This document shows, one piece after another, positions 52,049-60,751 of a stretch of DNA of 64,000 bases. A program made the translations under genes and the position numbers. The notes beneath the pieces are model-generated. The model was not told the origin of the DNA and ran no database searches. It saw only the letters and a list, made by a program, of their open reading frames with translations. Location: positions 1-64,000 of the forward strand of contig NZ_JAAXLJ010000009.1 in the NCBI RefSeq assembly GCF_012641075.1, in the 5' to 3' direction. Each line of letters begins with the position of its first letter. Within the stretch, counting starts at the first letter, position 1. This DNA is from Secundilactobacillus angelensis (GTDB taxonomy: Bacteria > Bacillota > Bacilli > Lactobacillales > Lactobacillaceae).

Positions 52049-52657
52049 TTAACTATTTCCTGCCGAGAAGTCCTGACCGTTAAAACCAGTTCGATCATCA
52101 TCAGTAATTTTCCGCAGCACACGACACGGATTTCCAGCCGCAATGACATTATCCGGAATATCCTTAGTCACAACGCTACCAGCGCCGACGATAACGTTGC
52201 TACCGATAGTCACTCCTGGCAAAACCGTCACGTTAGCTGCCAGCCAAACGTCATTGCCTATAGTGATAGGCTTAGCAATACAACCACCTGTGCGCCGTTC
52301 ACTCGGATCAAAAAGATGATTACTGGTATAAAGCCCCACTTTGGGCCCGAAAAGGACGTGTGAGCCAATGGTAATAGGCGCACCATCCAACATCACGCAA
52401 TCATAGTTGGCATAGAAGTGGTCGCCGACAGTAATATTACGACCAAATTCACATCTAAAATTAGGTTCAACAAATGGCGCCTCACCAGCATTCCCAATCA
52501 ACTGAGAAAACAATTCATTCCGCGCCGCCGGATCAACCGTACCATTCAGCCTTTGAGTAAACGTCGTCGCTGTTTCTCGAACCTTCACTAATTTTGGATC
52601 TAAATCATCGTATGGTTGCCCGGTTGCCATGTACGCAAATTTTTCGTCAAGATTCAT
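52049..52657 (-). CDS. Sugar O-acetyltransferase (maltose/galactoside type)
   Basis: Acetyl-CoA-dependent acetyltransferase of 202 residues with a left-handed beta helix of hexapeptide repeats (ITIGSHVLFGPKVGLYTSNH, ITIGNDVWLAANVTVLPGV, TIGSNVIVGAGSVVTKDI). The N-terminal Mac domain (KFAYMATGQPYDDLDPKLV) is typical of Maa/LacA/NodL. The catalytic His lies in TSNHLFDP (about residue 112). It may detoxify or mark sugars. AGGGGGA lies 4-6 bases before ATG. It sits between the aldo/keto reductase and the aminotransferase on the same strand. Confidence 0.9.
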   Translation of the reverse strand: MNLDEKFAYMATGQPYDDLDPKLVKVRETATTFTQRLNGTVDPAARNELFSQLIGNAGEAPFVEPNFRCEFGRNITVGDHFYANYDCVMLDGAPITIGSHVLFGPKVGLYTSNHLFDPSERRTGGCIAKPITIGNDVWLAANVTVLPGVTIGSNVIVGAGSVVTKDIPDNVIAAGNPCRVLRKITDDDRTGFNGQDFSAGNS

Positions 52658-52705
52658 GTTAATCCCCCTGCTTCACGAATTTTAATTGATTCCAGTATAA
52701 CGCAA

Positions 52706-52762
52706 GAATCCCGTTATCGCTGAATGATACAGGCATGCACCATCCAATTCATAACGGGATTC
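52706..52762 (-). terminator. Hairpin downstream of the aminotransferase
   Basis: GAATCCCGTTAT (52706-52717) pairs perfectly with ATAACGGGATTC (52751-52762) across a 33-base loop. The U-tract on the minus strand is weak (TTGCGTTAT), so termination efficiency is uncertain. Confidence 0.6.
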
Positions 52763-52782
52763 ACTATTCATTTTAACTAAAC

Positions 52783-53982
52783 TTACTTGGTGGCTGGTTC
52801 GGACATCACTTCATCCAATGCCTCAGCTAACTGCTTGACGCCATCCACAATACCATCTTCAGGCGTGTTGGAGTAGTTCATTCGAAACGTCCCTGGTTCT
52901 GGTTGGTTCCCATAGAATGGGTCGCCTGGAACCACGGCTACGTTACGTTTCATGGCTGCATCAAACAACTGTTGCGAACTCTTAACGCCAGGAACCGTAA
53001 CCCATAAGAACATCCCACCTTCAGGATAACTGTGTGAAACACCCTTTGGGAAGTACTTATCGATTGCTTCCATCATGAGTTGCTCGCGCTTATGGTACAG
53101 TGCAGTGATTTTTTTGACGTGTTCATTAATATCATTATCGGTAAAGTACTGCGCACAAACATATTGTGAGAAGCTGTCAGTATGCAAATCAGCAGACTGC
53201 TTCATCATGGTGTACTTCTTCATTAATTTTGGTTCTGCAACTACCCAGCCGATCCGTAAACCGGGTGAGAAGATTTTTGACATGGTTCCCATGTAAATGA
53301 CATGACCAGTCTTGTCTAACGACTTTAATGAAGGCAGGTTTTCACCTTCCCAACGAATTGCACCGTATGGATTATCTTCTAGAACCATTACGTCGTACTT
53401 GTCAGCTAATTCAACTAACTTCTTACGCCGTTCCATGGTCATCGTTCGACCAGTCGGGTTTTGGAAAGTGGGTACAGTGTAGATTAATCGGGCATCCGGA
53501 TTGTTCTTTAACGCTTCTTCAAGAGAATCCATCTTCATCCCGTCTTCATCCATGTCAACGCCAACAAAGTGGGCACCGTATGAACGGAAAACGTCAACAG
53601 CAGTTAAGTAAGTTGGGTCTTCAACAATCACTGCGCTGCCTTCATCTAGAAACATTTTCGCAGTCAAATCAATGGATTGTTGTGAACCAGTCGCAATCAT
53701 GACATGGTCAGCAGTGGTATGAATCCCTTCAACTTCAAGTCGTTTACAAACGACATTCCGTAACTCAGGCACGCCTTGTGCAGAACTGTACTGTAACGCT
53801 GCGGCACCCTTTTCATCTAACACCTTATCAGCTGCAGCCTTAACTTGCTTGACTGGGAATAATTCTGGTGCCGGTAAGCCTCCAGCAAACGAAGTGACTT
53901 TAGGATCCGCTGCAGCCTTTAAAATGTCGCCAACGGGGTCGTTATCAGTCTTAGGGACACGGTTAGAAAATTTATAGTTCAT
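52783..53982 (-). CDS. PLP-dependent aminotransferase (class I/II, 2-aminoadipate/aromatic type)
   Basis: Cytosolic transaminase of 399 residues. FAGGLPAPELFPVKQV near residue 33 and LQYSSAQGVPELRNVV near 65 fit the LysN/AraT/MocR-catalytic branch. PTFQNPTGRTM (about 178) and the Lys-containing MGTMSKIFSPGLRIGW (about 238-253) form the cofactor site, and FRMNYSN near the C-terminus holds the carboxylate-binding Arg. Likely substrates are aromatic or branched amino acids with 2-oxoglutarate. The ATG at 53982 has GGAG 8 bases upstream; an upstream 25-codon frame has no support. A TATAAT (complement of 54057-54062) lies about 75 bases upstream. Confidence 0.88.
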   Translation of the reverse strand: MNYKFSNRVPKTDNDPVGDILKAAADPKVTSFAGGLPAPELFPVKQVKAAADKVLDEKGAAALQYSSAQGVPELRNVVCKRLEVEGIHTTADHVMIATGSQQSIDLTAKMFLDEGSAVIVEDPTYLTAVDVFRSYGAHFVGVDMDEDGMKMDSLEEALKNNPDARLIYTVPTFQNPTGRTMTMERRKKLVELADKYDVMVLEDNPYGAIRWEGENLPSLKSLDKTGHVIYMGTMSKIFSPGLRIGWVVAEPKLMKKYTMMKQSADLHTDSFSQYVCAQYFTDNDINEHVKKITALYHKREQLMMEAIDKYFPKGVSHSYPEGGMFLWVTVPGVKSSQQLFDAAMKRNVAVVPGDPFYGNQPEPGTFRMNYSNTPEDGIVDGVKQLAEALDEVMSEPATK

Positions 53983-54116
53983 TTGAAACACTCCTCTATG
54001 TATGTTGTCTTTAGTATCATATGTTAACCACTGAACATGTAGTAGTTTAGAACACATTATATCACAAAAATTAAAGTATGATTAGGAAATTCATGATAAT
54101 ACCACTCTCAATCCAG

Positions 54117-54149
54117 AAAAAAAGTGATGCACCTTTCCGTGCATCACTC
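54117..54149 (-). terminator. Terminator of the APC permease gene
   Basis: GTGATGCAC (54124-54132) pairs with GTGCATCAC (54139-54147), followed on the minus strand by seven T. Confidence 0.93.
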
Positions 54150-54157
54150 CATAAGTA

Positions 54158-55546
54158 TTAATCTAATCGCCCTTTACGATGCCGAACGAGATAAAACAGC
54201 GTCGCGACAATCAGTACTGCCGCGCCAACTATAACAGAGATTCTAGTATCGGGATTCACAAACATGAACCCAACAATGACCAGTAACATCACGATTGCAA
54301 AGTAATCAGAGAATGGGTATAACGGTAATTTGAATGGATGATCCTTCATCACCATGGCATTATTTCTCCGAAAACGCAGCTCAGCCAATAGGATGACGAA
54401 CCACGGAATCATGCCTGGAAGAACTGATGAACTGAAGACCACCACGAATAGATTCGACGTGGACTTGTTATAAGCAGAGAAAACTATATCAAGAATGAAC
54501 CCAAGTAAGATCCCACCAGAAATTCCTAGAATTGACGCGCTAGGAACGACCCGCTTTGACAAATGGCCAAAGACCTTTGGGGCATCATTTTCATGTGCTA
54601 ATTTAAACAGCATCCGACTGGAAGAGTAGATTCCGGAGTTGGCACTGGATAAAGCAGCAGTCAAAACCACGAAGTTGATGACCGATGCCGCGGCAGTTAT
54701 CCCAACTTTTGCGAACGTCGAGACGAATGGCGATCCAATGGCACTAAGTTGATTCCACGGATAAATGGTCACGATAACGAAGATGGCACCCACGTAGAAA
54801 ATCAGGATTCGGAGTAGAACCGATTTTACCGATTTAACGATTGCTTTTTGCGGATTGGCAACTTCTCCAGCAGTGATACCCAGCAACTCGATACCTTCAT
54901 AAGAACCGACAATGATTGACATTGAGAAAAAGAACCCTTTAACCCCACCGGTGAAGAAACCACCGTGAGACCAAAGATTACTGAATCCTGTTGGGTGACC
55001 ACCATTACCAAAACCAAAGAAGATGACCAATAGGCCCAGAATAATCATCAAAATAATCGTAATGACTTTGATCATGGCGAACCAAAATTCCAGTGAGCCA
55101 TATGCTTTCGCGCTAGCAAGGTTAGCGACGACTAAGAAAGCAATGATGATGACCCCAACGGTGAAAGTATTAATATGCGGCCACCAATACTGCAGATACT
55201 GAGTCGCAGCCACGACTTCGGACATACCGACAACGATATACTCAAACACGTTGGCCCATTTTGCCAAATAACCGGCTAAGGGGTGTACGTATTCGGTAGC
55301 GTAGTCTGCGAAAGAACCCGTTCCGGGATTAATGTAGATCATTTCCCCCAGCGCCCGCATGACAATGTACAAAATCAAACCGACGAACATATACGCCAAC
55401 AATACGGAAGGTCCGGTCCACTTAATGGTTGAAGTGGAACCCATGAACAGGCCAACACCGATTGCGCCCCCCAAGGAAATCATTTCCATCTGTCCGGCTG
55501 TCATTGACCGACGTAACGCAGGTGACTCTTTTACTTTTCGCTTCAT
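54158..55546 (-). CDS. Amino acid permease (APC superfamily, AAT family)
   Basis: Membrane symporter of 462 residues with 12 helices. MEMISLGGAIGVGLFMGSTS (helix 1), INPGTGSFADYATEYVHPLA and SYEGIELLGITAGEVANPQK are signatures of the amino acid transporter (AAT) family that includes CycA, GabP and AnsP. The substrate is undecided; a D-serine/alanine/glycine-type role is possible. The ATG at 55546 has GGAGAGG 10 bases upstream; a TTG at 55573 precedes that site. It is followed closely by a terminator. Confidence 0.9.
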   Translation of the reverse strand: MKRKVKESPALRRSMTAGQMEMISLGGAIGVGLFMGSTSTIKWTGPSVLLAYMFVGLILYIVMRALGEMIYINPGTGSFADYATEYVHPLAGYLAKWANVFEYIVVGMSEVVAATQYLQYWWPHINTFTVGVIIIAFLVVANLASAKAYGSLEFWFAMIKVITIILMIILGLLVIFFGFGNGGHPTGFSNLWSHGGFFTGGVKGFFFSMSIIVGSYEGIELLGITAGEVANPQKAIVKSVKSVLLRILIFYVGAIFVIVTIYPWNQLSAIGSPFVSTFAKVGITAAASVINFVVLTAALSSANSGIYSSSRMLFKLAHENDAPKVFGHLSKRVVPSASILGISGGILLGFILDIVFSAYNKSTSNLFVVVFSSSVLPGMIPWFVILLAELRFRRNNAMVMKDHPFKLPLYPFSDYFAIVMLLVIVGFMFVNPDTRISVIVGAAVLIVATLFYLVRHRKGRLD

Positions 55547-55721
55547 TACAAAATTGCCTCTCCAACTAATCAATTTATTGATCCCATTAAAATGAGCGTA
55601 ATGTCGGTTAGCACCGGATCATTACGCCCGAAGTTAAATACTGCCATCTGTGTTACAGGGATGCTACAACACATTTACTCTTAATATATTAGCACCAACA
55701 GATAGTCAAACAAAATAATCT

Positions 55722-56594
55722 TTAATAGATAATATCGTGGCTTGAAAATCGTGGCTTATTATCCCTCACAAATTCAGCAAAGGATGTCGCTGGCCGATTC
55801 AAAACAGTTGCAATCGTCTGGGTAACCTTTTTAGCGGTCCCCAATTGCGTCATCACATACAGCATCACCATAACGTTCACAAATTCTTTCTTGATTCCCC
55901 GTTGAATCATGGTACGGCGGAACTTCAGCAGACTGGGTTTGCTGTAAGTGATTGTTACCCCTAACTCTTGCGTCATAATGTCAGCTGCTTGTTGATAAGT
56001 AATCGCCGCAGGTCCCGTAATTTCTAGTGCTTGACCCAGATACTTTGAATCCTGCATCACTGCTACAACGACCGCCGCAATGTCTCTGGTATCAATAAAA
56101 CTAGTTTTGGAACGACCAGCAGGCACGAATAAGTCGTGATTTTGCTGGATGTCCTGCAAGTGAGTGCTAGTTAAATTCTGCATGAAGAAACTTGGCCGAA
56201 TAAAGGTATGTGGCAAGTCCATGTCGGTGATCATCCGTTCAATCTTACGGTGCGGTACCATGGGATTCTTCTCCACACCAATCAACGACACAAACACCAC
56301 CTGAGCAATTCCGTGTCGTTTTACTGCCGCCAAGAATGGCTTCATATCTTCCTCTGGTTTCGCTAACTCTGGTGGTCGAACGAAGAAAACTTTGTTGACA
56401 CCTTTTAACACTGGTTCGAAGGTCTCGCTGTCCAAGAAGTCGAAATGTCGAGTCTCCACCCCCAACCGTTTCATCTGATCTGACTCAGCGTGATAAATTC
56501 CTGCGACCACAGTCACATCATCAATAGCAGCTAGTTGTTGTACTACCGGCCAGCCAATATTACCGGTACTGCCTAAAACCAGAATTTTATCCAA
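55722..56594 (-). CDS. NAD(P)-binding NmrA-like (atypical SDR) protein
   Basis: The protein has 290 residues. The N-terminal dinucleotide motif ILVLGSTGNIGWPVVQQL (residues 4-21) is the GxxGxxG form of NmrA/azoreductase-like atypical SDRs. FVRPPEL, FVSLIGVEKNP and TFIRPSFFMQNLTS follow family order. It may sense redox cofactors or reduce quinones. It starts at TTG 56594 (GAGGGG 7 bases upstream), overlapping the marR stop by 8 bases, so translation is coupled and the pair is likely autoregulated. Confidence 0.87.
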   Translation of the reverse strand: MDKILVLGSTGNIGWPVVQQLAAIDDVTVVAGIYHAESDQMKRLGVETRHFDFLDSETFEPVLKGVNKVFFVRPPELAKPEEDMKPFLAAVKRHGIAQVVFVSLIGVEKNPMVPHRKIERMITDMDLPHTFIRPSFFMQNLTSTHLQDIQQNHDLFVPAGRSKTSFIDTRDIAAVVVAVMQDSKYLGQALEITGPAAITYQQAADIMTQELGVTITYSKPSLLKFRRTMIQRGIKKEFVNVMVMLYVMTQLGTAKKVTQTIATVLNRPATSFAEFVRDNKPRFSSHDIIY

Positions 56595-57006
56595 CGTGAT
56601 GCCCCTCTTCCAATTTAACCAACAAACTGACTAGTGTCGCTTGTTCTTTTGGTGCCAGTGGGGCTGCAAAGTCTGACATCTGAACGTTAGCGATCCGCTT
56701 GCAGCGCTTGAAGGCTTTCTCACCGTCAGCAGTTAAAGTAAGGACCCGTGCCCGACGATCCTCGCTGGAAGGCTGAATGGTAATCATTTCTTTTGCTTCA
56801 AGCCGTTTAACGATCCCAGAAATAGTCGCTCGATCCATCCCGACAATGGCTGCAATTCGTGCTGCAGTGAGCGGCACCTTAGAAATTTCAATTTGAGCAA
56901 TGACGGCCCACTGAGCGCTGGTGATCCCTTCTTTTTCTAACGCAGTGTTCATTTGATAGCGTAGTTCCTTAGCGACATCCATTATGAGGTAACCGAAGTT
57001 ATTCAT
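56587..57006 (-). CDS. MarR-family transcriptional regulator
   Basis: Winged-helix repressor of 139 residues. The DNA-binding part is ITSAQWAVIAQIEISKVPLT, then AARIAAIVGMDRATISGIVKRL (recognition helix about 60-75), and the wing is SSEDRRARVLTLTADGE. It probably represses its own gene and the overlapping NmrA-like gene through the perfect 30-bp palindrome at 57021-57050, which covers the promoter -10. The inducer is unknown, possibly a quinone or phenolic compound. AAGGAAGA gives the binding site. Confidence 0.92.
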   Translation of the reverse strand: MNNFGYLIMDVAKELRYQMNTALEKEGITSAQWAVIAQIEISKVPLTAARIAAIVGMDRATISGIVKRLEAKEMITIQPSSEDRRARVLTLTADGEKAFKRCKRIANVQMSDFAAPLAPKEQATLVSLLVKLEEGHHVG

Positions 57007-57020
57007 GGTGATTCTTCCTT

Positions 57021-57069
57021 CTTATATAGTTAGTATACTAACTATATAAGATTGACTGATTAAAGTCAA
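57021..57069 (-). promoter_or_regulatory. marR promoter with perfect 30-bp palindromic operator
   Basis: On the minus strand -35 TTGACT (complement of 57064-57069), 17 bases, -10 TATAGT (complement of 57041-57046). The palindrome 57021-57050 is perfect over 30 bases with half-site TATAGTTAG and centre TATA. It covers the -10 and the transcription start, the expected layout for MarR autorepression. Confidence 0.88.
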
Positions 57070-57107
57070 AACGAGGTAGGACAACATCTTGCCCTACCTC
57101 ATTTTGT
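57069..57107 (-). terminator. Terminator of gldA abutting the marR promoter
   Basis: GAGGTAGG pairs with CCTACCTC across a ~13-base loop. On the minus strand it is followed by GTTTTGACTTT, which is also the marR -35 region, so terminator and promoter overlap. Confidence 0.7.
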
Positions 57108-57153
57108 ATATTCTTCCTTAGTCTTGAACCAGTTGACATTTAGCTCTCTCTGT

Positions 57154-58269
57154 CTATTTCTCATGAATTTTCTGATAAGCTTTCGAGAACAAGTCCACCG
57201 CTTTAATTCCTTCAAACACATCTTGCGGCGTTACTTTAAAGCCCATATTATTAATGGTTTCACCCGTTTGCGTGGTCAATTCAGCAACCTTCATCAAGTC
57301 GGCATCACTGGCATCCGCCAAGTGTAAGTCAGCTAGAGTCGTTGGCAAACCGAATTTCAATTCGAACTTCAAATAGCGTTCAAGTGTAGCGTCGTCTGCA
57401 CCTTCCAGTACGAGATTCAACAGTGTACCGAAAGCAACCTTTTGACCGTGAGACATCTTGTGCACATCCCCAGTCAAAGCGGTCAGTCCATTTTGAAAAC
57501 TATGCGCCGCTGCTAAACCAGAGCTTTCAGCCCCAACACCACTTAACAAAATATTAGCCTCAACAATGTGTTCCAAGGCGGGTGTCACCACGTGGTCGTT
57601 AGCTGCATCTACTGCTTGTTTACCATATTTAAATAATAGCTCTTCGCACTTTTCTGCCAGCGCTAATCCAGCAGATGTCTGCTGAGTTTGCAGAGGCAAT
57701 AATGTCACTTCGCGCGCACGTGCCACAGTCTGAGCTTCCACATTTGTGGATAAGGCATCCGCCATACCGTCAATCAGGAACTTAACCGGTGCGTTAGCAA
57801 TCACCGACGAATCCACTAGAACCAAATCCGGATTTTTATCATAAAACATATACTTCATAAATTCACCAGTTTCCGAGTAAATCACGCTTAATCGCGTACA
57901 TGGCGAATCGTTTGAAGCTAGCGTTGGGACAATAACCACGGGAATCTTCAATTGGTCGCCAACTGCCTTTGTTGTATCGTTGGTCTTACCACCGCCTAAG
58001 GAAATGATGAAGGCGGCGTCAGTTTTTGACCCAATTTCCTTAACCCGATCAATTTCCTCTGGTGAACTTTCACCATTAAATGCAACATGTTCAATGTTTA
58101 AACCTGCACTAACCAGATCTGTATAAAATGTCTCGCCAATCAATTTCCAAACAATATCGTCTGTCAGCAAAATACCATGGTCCCCATATACCTTGATGTA
58201 CTTCGCGGCATCTTTCAGCAATCCTTTGCCTTGAATAAAGGTCGAAGGACTAGCAAAAGCTGTTGTCAT
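57154..58269 (-). CDS. gldA: Glycerol dehydrogenase
   Basis: Zinc-dependent, NAD-linked oxidation of glycerol to dihydroxyacetone (or reverse). The protein has 371 residues in the iron-type alcohol dehydrogenase fold. ISLGGGKTNDTTKAVGDQL near residue 90-108 binds NAD, and metal ligands are Asp in DGMADALST (about 171), His in AAAHSFQNG (about 254) and His in HKMSHGQKVAFG (about 271). The N-terminus FASPSTFIQGKGLL matches GldA. It is transcribed alone. The gene could also serve diacetyl/acetoin-like reductions reported for the family. Confidence 0.92.
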   Translation of the reverse strand: MTTAFASPSTFIQGKGLLKDAAKYIKVYGDHGILLTDDIVWKLIGETFYTDLVSAGLNIEHVAFNGESSPEEIDRVKEIGSKTDAAFIISLGGGKTNDTTKAVGDQLKIPVVIVPTLASNDSPCTRLSVIYSETGEFMKYMFYDKNPDLVLVDSSVIANAPVKFLIDGMADALSTNVEAQTVARAREVTLLPLQTQQTSAGLALAEKCEELLFKYGKQAVDAANDHVVTPALEHIVEANILLSGVGAESSGLAAAHSFQNGLTALTGDVHKMSHGQKVAFGTLLNLVLEGADDATLERYLKFELKFGLPTTLADLHLADASDADLMKVAELTTQTGETINNMGFKVTPQDVFEGIKAVDLFSKAYQKIHEK

Positions 58270-58498
58270 AAGATGATACCTCCAAAAGTAAGATTTTTAT
58301 TACGTCAAGATTGTAACCGCTACCCTTACTGGGTACAAATAAGTTGTCTTGCTATTTTTCGAACAAAATAATGAGTTGGGGGAACCTGGATCACCAGACT
58401 ATGGTAATATAAAAAAATCTACTGAGCACTATTTTGAAACAGTCTGCTAATTGTGGTTTAATAGTACTATTGTGCTGAAAATTAGGAGACATGAAATC

Positions 58499-59311
58499 AT
58501 GAAAAAACAGTTATTACTTATGATTACCACACTGTGCATGGCAATCGCTGGAAGCGCGTTGTTCACGACTGGCGCACACGCTTTATCCATTAAACAATAT
58601 AACGTTGAGCACCCGCTCATTATCAGTCATCGGGGCAGCCCTTTGAAATTTCCAGAGCATAGTTATGCAGGCTATAACTATGCAATGAAGCATGGCAGTC
58701 ATTTTATCGAGCAAGACATCGTGCTTTCAAAGGATAAAAAGTTGGTCGACTCCCACGACAATAACCTTAAACGAACCCTTCACCATAACGTCAATATCAC
58801 GTCGTCTAAGTTCCATAAAATCAAGCGGTACAAGTTTAAGAACGGTGAGTCCCTTCATACCTTACCTGAGCTATTTAAAAAGTACGGTAAATCCACCAAT
58901 TATGTGATTGAATCTAAAAAATCAACGGCTGGCGGTCACAAGCTAGAAAAAGGAATTATCGCGGCTATTAAGCACTACCACGTTTCTAACCACGTCATTC
59001 TCCAATCGTTCAACCAGAAAAGTCTGGCTTACATGCACCACCGTTTGCCTAAAGCGCCTACGATGTTGCTGTTGTCTGGCAACGAGTCGAAAGATATTTT
59101 TCAGATTGCCAGAGAAGTCCCCAGGTACGTCAGTTTCACAACGGTCTACACGAACGCGATGAAGCCTGGTCAAATCGCAGCAATTCACGCTACCCACAAA
59201 AAGGCCGCTGCTTACACCATCGATTTCCGATCACAAGTCGAAATGGCAAAACGAGCTAAGGTAGACGGTTTCTTTACAGATGACTCGTACTATACCGAAA
59301 AATTATTCTAA
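58499..59311 (+). CDS. Secreted glycerophosphodiester phosphodiesterase
   Basis: The protein has 270 residues. A signal peptide (MKKQLLLMITTLCMAIAGSA, ending GAHA) is followed by a GDPD TIM-barrel. Catalytic and metal residues: His-Arg in IISHRGSPLKFPEHS (about 44-58), Glu/Asp in FIEQDIVLSKDKKLVDSHD (about 75-93) and Glu in NYVIESKK (about 138). It would cleave glycerophosphodiesters to glycerol-3-phosphate outside the cell, and might act on teichoic acid. It is divergent from gldA, which uses glycerol. The ATG at 58499 has AGGAG about 10 bases upstream. Confidence 0.9.
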   Translation: MKKQLLLMITTLCMAIAGSALFTTGAHALSIKQYNVEHPLIISHRGSPLKFPEHSYAGYNYAMKHGSHFIEQDIVLSKDKKLVDSHDNNLKRTLHHNVNITSSKFHKIKRYKFKNGESLHTLPELFKKYGKSTNYVIESKKSTAGGHKLEKGIIAAIKHYHVSNHVILQSFNQKSLAYMHHRLPKAPTMLLLSGNESKDIFQIAREVPRYVSFTTVYTNAMKPGQIAAIHATHKKAAAYTIDFRSQVEMAKRAKVDGFFTDDSYYTEKLF

Positions 59312-59317
59312 AAACTC

Positions 59318-59359
59318 AAAAATGGTTAGCCTTTCAATTGCGAAGGACTAACCATTTTT
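59318..59359. terminator. Bidirectional terminator
   Basis: AAAAATGGTTAG (59318-59329) pairs with CTAACCATTTTT (59348-59359), with an inner CTT/AAG stem, between convergent genes. Confidence 0.9.
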
Positions 59360-59375
59360 ATTTTGGGTAATGAAC

Positions 59376-59912
59376 TTAACTCATCCGTTCCTCAATCATC
59401 CGCGCCAACTTCAACGTCGTATTCCGATTTCGAATTGAAACCACAGGATAGAACGGCTCCGACAACATCTTCGCGAAAAAAGATCGTGAGTAATTGATTT
59501 GCGTTGGTGTTCGCCAAAAGATGACGTGAGAAGTAAACACAACTTCGTCATAATCAGAACGTTTATCCTCAATTAATTGATCGTACTCAGGTTGATAACC
59601 TGGCAACTTGAATAACGCATTATAGCGCCCTTCCTTATCGGTGCGCCACCATTCAGGCGCAGCGTTCACTTCCGCCAAATAGTCTTGCGCTGCAATAACG
59701 GCGTGAGTGATTTCAAAATCGTAATGTTGAGCCAAGACTTGGTCAACCATTTCATGGGCGTCACCCTGATAGCTAAATAACAGATTGCCACTGTTAATAT
59801 AACTTTTGACGTTCTCAGCGCTAGCAGCCGTCAGCCAATCACGCAGCTCGGCCATCACTACGCGTCGATTACCACCGACGTTGATTCCACGCATTAGCAA
59901 TACGTACTCCAT
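59376..59912 (-). CDS. DUF1697 family protein
   Basis: The protein has 178 residues. The family signature is LLMRGINVGGNRRVVMAELR at residues 5-24, followed by YINSGNLLFSY, and ends with IRNRNTTLKLARM. DUF1697 proteins are cytosolic and of unknown function. It lies 15 bases downstream of the B3/B4 gene on the same strand, so the two are co-transcribed. Confidence 0.9.
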   Translation of the reverse strand: MEYVLLMRGINVGGNRRVVMAELRDWLTAASAENVKSYINSGNLLFSYQGDAHEMVDQVLAQHYDFEITHAVIAAQDYLAEVNAAPEWWRTDKEGRYNALFKLPGYQPEYDQLIEDKRSDYDEVVFTSHVIFWRTPTQINYSRSFFAKMLSEPFYPVVSIRNRNTTLKLARMIEERMS

Positions 59913-59927
59913 CTGAACCCTCCAGAT

Positions 59928-60620
59928 TTAATCAGCGGTAAACGCATCAACTTGTGCTTCGACGCTAAATTCAGCTTGCAGCCGTTGTTGCATAGTCGCT
60001 ACCGCCTCAGCTTGACGTTCACGCTGCTCCGCATTGATTGCCTCAATCACCAGAATGGCATCCGTAGTTTTCTCAGTTAACATCGTCCGCTCACCATCTC
60101 GCCAGTTAAAACAACGGCAGACAGCGCCAATTTTGTCGTAGTAAATCACTTCACCTGGTAAAGCTGGTTCATCTTCATCAACACCGAGTGGCTTGAAGGC
60201 TTCACCGCCCTTGGCAACACCCAGGTGCATAGGACCATCTATTGCGGCGAGATCTTCACCACCGCAAGGAACACCGAACTCTAACGAAACACTATTGTAC
60301 ACATCCACCAAAGGATTAATGGGCGACAAGTGCTTACCTTGATCGACCCGTTTCAGTAACGCTTCGATGGACGAACGAGCGCCCTTCTTTTTCTTGAATT
60401 TGCTATAAGCCTCACGCCACTGTGCCACGATGGGATTTTCGCGAAAAACGTCGGCGGTTAAATACTGGTGCGACTTTTCCATGGCTTCATCCAATAGCGC
60501 CTGAAAATGCGGATCCTGTGACTCATCCACGGTGTTATCTAATCCATGAACGGTTAGCGTATTAATTTGTGCCTCCGGGAAAAGCTCCCAGAAAGCGGAA
60601 TCGACAACTAAATTTGTCAT
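59928..60620 (-). CDS. B3/B4 tRNA-binding domain protein
   Basis: The protein has about 230 residues and resembles the free-standing B3/B4 (PheT editing-like) domain proteins. WELFPEAQINTLTVHGLDN at the start, then WREAYSKFKKKKGARSSIEA, NPLVDVYNSVSLEFGVPCGG and DGPMHLGVAKGGEAF follow the family order. Such proteins may edit mischarged tRNA or amino acids; this is not proven here. Starts at 60635 (MGRAVM) and 60620 (MTNLVV) are both possible, and the family N-terminus favours 60620. Confidence 0.85.
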   Translation of the reverse strand: MTNLVVDSAFWELFPEAQINTLTVHGLDNTVDESQDPHFQALLDEAMEKSHQYLTADVFRENPIVAQWREAYSKFKKKKGARSSIEALLKRVDQGKHLSPINPLVDVYNSVSLEFGVPCGGEDLAAIDGPMHLGVAKGGEAFKPLGVDEDEPALPGEVIYYDKIGAVCRCFNWRDGERTMLTEKTTDAILVIEAINAEQRERQAEAVATMQQRLQAEFSVEAQVDAFTAD

Positions 60621-60751
60621 AACAGCACGTCCCATCCCAATTTACTGAGTATTGATATTTTAAATCAACTATCACTACCCTGACTGTTTCTCAAATAAAA
60701 GCTGATTCGATAGGCAATACTTGTCCTCAAATCAGCTCAATAAACTCAATT

